Assembly: GCA_039028975.1 (NCBI GenBank)
Contig: JBCCHB010000028.1
Span: 57,834-121,833, forward strand
Direction: 5' to 3'
DNA: 64,000 nt
Origin: JAHBNG01 sp039028975
GTDB lineage: Bacteria > Chloroflexota > Anaerolineae > Caldilineales > Caldilineaceae
Numbering within the stretch: position 1 is the first letter of the stretch; each line of letters opens with the position of its first letter. The position numbers and the translations under genes were made by a program. The notes below the pieces were generated by a model, which worked only from the letters and a program-made list of their open reading frames with translations, had not been told where the DNA came from and made no database searches. Shown here piece by piece: positions 61,619-64,000 of this stretch.

Positions 61619-62734
61619 ATGATTCCCGAGCACATCCTATCCCGCTTCCCCAAACTATCCGATGAAGAGATGAGGCGTCTGCTGGAGCCGCCAAGCGTAA
61701 CCGGTCAGCCGGTACGCATGATTTTGGATACAGATACGGCCAACGAGATCGACGACCAATTTGCGCTCGCCTGGGCATTACTCTCTCCCGAACAGATCAG
61801 CATGGAGGGCGTAACGACCGAGCCATTTTCGTTTCAGCATCATCAATCTGGACTTGCTCTGGCCAAAATTTTCCTAGAGACAGGACCGCAGAATGCTGCC
61901 GAAGGCGAGATTCTAGAAAAATACGGATCATGGGCGCAGCGGCTGATGGATTTGGGCAAAGACCCCGCCGAAATGAAGTTTGTCACGCCAGAAGAGGGGG
62001 AAGAACTGAGCTACCAGGAGATCCTGCGGGTCTATGAAAAGCTTGGCATGGATCCCAACGGTATGGTCTTCCGCGGCTCGCCCAACTACCTGACATCGTT
62101 GGACGAGCCACTGGGTACGCCCTCGGCAGAGTTTATCATCGAGCGAGCACTGGCCCAATCGGACCAACCCCTCTACGTCTCGGCCATTGGCTGCGTGACC
62201 AACGTGGCCTCTGCACTCCTGATTGAACCAGAGATCATCAAAAACATGGTCGTCATCTGGACGTCGGCTTATCCATCCGGCTGTCGTCAATACAACGGTG
62301 CCTCCCTTAACCTAGTGCAGGATAAATTAGCCTCCCAACTGCTCTTTGAGTGTGGTGTCCCCTTGGTCTATCTGCCCGGTTTTCACGTCGGCGCCCAGTT
62401 GAGTATCTCCCTTCCTGAGATGGAGACCTTTGTCAAGGGCAGAGGGGCCATTGGTGACTACCTCTATCATCTCTTTACCCACAACCCCATCTACGAACAG
62501 CGAGGCATTACCGACATCAGTTGGCGCACCTGGATCGTCTGGGACATCATCAATATCGCTTGGCTGCTCAACCCTGCCTGGGTACCCTCAGAGTTGATGC
62601 CCGCACCCCACCTGGACGAGCAATTGATTTGGCAGCACCCAGAGAATCGCCACCTGATTCGGGAAGCGTATGACGTCAATCGAGACGCGATTTATCACGA
62701 TTTTTATGAGAAGTTGACGGGGGCATCGGCATAA
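61619..62734 (+). CDS. Inosine-uridine nucleoside hydrolase-family protein
   Basis: 371 residues. The calcium-binding Asp cluster is MILDTDTANEIDDQFALAWAL (48-68), a slight variant of the DTDxxxDDAxAL consensus. LYVSAIGCVTNVASALLIEP and YNGASLNLVQDKLASQLLFE fit the fold. Cleaves N-glycosidic bonds of ribonucleosides in the known family; here the sequence is divergent enough that another N-riboside is possible. AGGA before the ATG. Last gene of the importer region. Confidence 0.87.
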   Translation: MIPEHILSRFPKLSDEEMRRLLEPPSVTGQPVRMILDTDTANEIDDQFALAWALLSPEQISMEGVTTEPFSFQHHQSGLALAKIFLETGPQNAAEGEILEKYGSWAQRLMDLGKDPAEMKFVTPEEGEELSYQEILRVYEKLGMDPNGMVFRGSPNYLTSLDEPLGTPSAEFIIERALAQSDQPLYVSAIGCVTNVASALLIEPEIIKNMVVIWTSAYPSGCRQYNGASLNLVQDKLASQLLFECGVPLVYLPGFHVGAQLSISLPEMETFVKGRGAIGDYLYHLFTHNPIYEQRGITDISWRTWIVWDIINIAWLLNPAWVPSELMPAPHLDEQLIWQHPENRHLIREAYDVNRDAIYHDFYEKLTGASA

Positions 62735-62745
62735 TCGCCATTTTG

Positions 62746-62754
62746 TGGTAAACT
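62746..62754 (+). promoter_or_regulatory. Extended -10-like box before the EAD1-TIR-WD40 gene
   Basis: TGGTAAACT lies 48 bp before the start codon. Weaker than the consensus, but it has the TGn extension seen upstream of three other genes in this window. Confidence 0.4.
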
Positions 62755-62802
62755 GTCCAAAGTTCTCTTGACTAAAATAGATGATTACGGCTGGACAACC
62801 CC

Positions 62803-64000
62803 ATGATGGATCGACTACCCCCTGACCTGCTCAAGCAACTACATTCTGCGCTTCTTGTCGCCTTTACAGACAAGTCCAAGCTGGAACAGATGGTCCGTAT
62901 GCAGCTTGATCAAAATCTGGATGAGATTGTCGGCGGCGATAACCTATCCGATATTGTCTTTGCACTGATCAAGTGGGCCGAAAGCCACGGCAAGCTGCAA
63001 GAGCTGATTCAAGGTGCCATTGCTGAGAACCCCACCAACCCTGCCCTGTTTAAATTCGGAGCGACTTGGTCAGCCCAAGTTGGTCAAGAACAACGCCAAA
63101 CACTGACCGAAGCAGCACAACCTCACGCTCCGCCTCGCCGCAAACCTGCCAACCTGCATCCAGCATCGTTTACTTATGACGTATTCATCTCCCACTCCTC
63201 TGCCGACAAACCCAAGGTCCGCCAAATCGCAAAAACCCTAAACGATGCGGGCCTAACCGTCTGGTTTGACGAGTGGATCATTCAGCCCGGCGACAGCATC
63301 CCCAGAAAAATCCAGCAGGGGCTGCAAGAATCTCGGGTGATGCTGCTCTGCATGTCCGAGAGCGCCTTTGGATCGGATTGGACCACCCTAGAGAGCCACA
63401 CCTTTCTCTTTCGCGACCCAGCCAACGAAGCCCGCCGCTTTGTCCCCCTTAGGCTCGATGAGTGCGACATTCCCGACATGCTGGCCCAATTTCTCTACAT
63501 CGACTGGCAAGGACCCGACCTCGATGCCCAAACCCAACTCATCATCTCGTGCAGCCCACCCACCCAACTCAACACCGAATCCGTCGAAGCCACTCCTGTT
63601 GAATCACAACAATCTGAATCTATCGAATCTGCGCGACCAAACCCATCCACCATCCGCCATCAACCATCACCCCAATCTCTACTTCCCCATTCCCCATCCC
63701 CTCTGAAAAACGTTCTCGGCTCCGGCCCCATCAACGCCGTCGCCTTAACCCCTGATGAACGATACATCATCACCGGCGCAGATGATGGCCTGGTCCGCCT
63801 CTGGGATCGAGAAACGCTCGCCTGCATTCAAATTATGGAAGGGCATCAGGGAGAAGTCAATTCGGTGGCGGTGACGAGGGATGGCAAGCAAGCCATCTCG
63901 GGTTCAGATGACAGCACGGTGAAGGTGTGGGATCTAGAGAGCGGAGGCTGTCTCAAGACCCTGGAAGGGCATCAGGGTATTGTCTATTCGGTGGCGGTGA
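62803..64000 (+). CDS. EAD1-TIR-WD40 protein, 3' end outside the window
   Basis: At least 399 residues, still open at the end. Domains: effector-associated domain EAD1 (about 1-88; LHSALLVAFTDKSKLEQMV, FALIKWAESHGKLQELIQGA, ENPTNPAL), a short linker, a TIR domain (124-235; YDVFISHSSADKPKVRQIAK, VWFDEWIIQPGDSI, and Glu197 in DWTTLES at the position of the NADase Glu), a Ser/Pro/Gln-rich linker (about 250-305) and WD40 repeats from about 306. EAD domains recruit effectors by homotypic contact and TIR domains cleave NAD+. Likely an antiviral or conflict-system component. No NTPase domain is present between TIR and WD40. Confidence 0.9.
   Translation, partial: MMDRLPPDLLKQLHSALLVAFTDKSKLEQMVRMQLDQNLDEIVGGDNLSDIVFALIKWAESHGKLQELIQGAIAENPTNPALFKFGATWSAQVGQEQRQTLTEAAQPHAPPRRKPANLHPASFTYDVFISHSSADKPKVRQIAKTLNDAGLTVWFDEWIIQPGDSIPRKIQQGLQESRVMLLCMSESAFGSDWTTLESHTFLFRDPANEARRFVPLRLDECDIPDMLAQFLYIDWQGPDLDAQTQLIISCSPPTQLNTESVEATPVESQQSESIESARPNPSTIRHQPSPQSLLPHSPSPLKNVLGSGPINAVALTPDERYIITGADDGLVRLWDRETLACIQIMEGHQGEVNSVAVTRDGKQAISGSDDSTVKVWDLESGGCLKTLEGHQGIVYSVAV

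Noticed and set aside
1..64000. tRNA, rRNA, riboswitch and CRISPR signals
   Set aside because: Scanning intergenic regions by eye showed no cloverleaf with a CCA-type end, no regularly spaced repeat-spacer array and no recognisable riboswitch core; a covariance-model scan could still find small RNAs.

Overview
The window looks like a chromosomal stretch from a member of the Chloroflexota, most likely a Caldilineaceae- or Anaerolineae-like heterotroph. This is inferred from gene content, not from a marker gene: two secreted proteins end in Pro/Thr linkers followed by a short hydrophobic tail ('IYLPLIQ', 'LFLPLVR'), and the window also holds CUT1 sugar ABC transporters, an F420-type DUF385 protein, and DUF4058, Uma2, GxxExxY and EAD1-TIR-WD40 proteins. 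No rRNA, tRNA or CRISPR array was seen.

Layout. 0-16.3 kb: a 5'-truncated GH44 glycosidase, an FkbM methyltransferase, a secreted SGNH hydrolase, phosphoserine aminotransferase, an XdhC protein, a BenE-type transporter, a hybrid histidine kinase, a complete CUT1 sugar-uptake operon on the minus strand and an FG-GAP/UnbV lipoprotein. 16.3-24.5 kb: a likely acquired island. A decayed IS1634-type transposase and a truncated integron-type integrase bracket four co-directional genes (SAM methyltransferase, FAD amine oxidase, membrane-anchored sulfotransferase, and a P1B-like ATPase without its CPC metal motif). 24.5-29.1 kb: a minus-strand operon (RidA, PfkB kinase, aminotransferase, VOC protein, membrane molybdopterin oxidoreductase). 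29.3-35.5 kb: a MarR-controlled detoxification region (MarR, MFS pump, YcaC-like hydrolase, hemerythrin, GST, SDR, F420-type reductase) with two copies of a 30-bp operator. 36-43 kb: MFS and membrane proteins, DUF4058, a thiolase-fold protein lacking the catalytic Cys and His together with a nearby DUF35 protein, a nucleotidyltransferase, a GFA protein and a two-domain GxxExxY protein flanked by repeats. 43.2-50.1 kb: a carbohydrate operon (epimerase, DUF5694, MOSC, DhaK, GH4, FucI-like isomerase, MarC).

50.2-62.7 kb: an YnjBCD-like ABC importer whose four genes are spread over about 9 kb and interleaved with unrelated genes (C39-like peptidase, SDR, DUF2306, class-V aminotransferase, a decayed AbrB antitoxin, Uma2). 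It is followed by an ADP-ribosylglycohydrolase-family protein and a nucleoside hydrolase, which suggests nucleoside- or ADP-ribose-like substrates. The window ends inside an EAD1-TIR-WD40 gene, a probable NAD-cleaving conflict or immunity effector.

A small dispersed element of about 95-105 bp with terminal inverted repeats occurs at least three times (14.2, 29.1 and 32.8 kb), with related copies at 35.5 and 58.3 kb. Remnants of an integrase, a transposase, wrbA and an antitoxin show repeated insertion and decay in the intergenic spaces.
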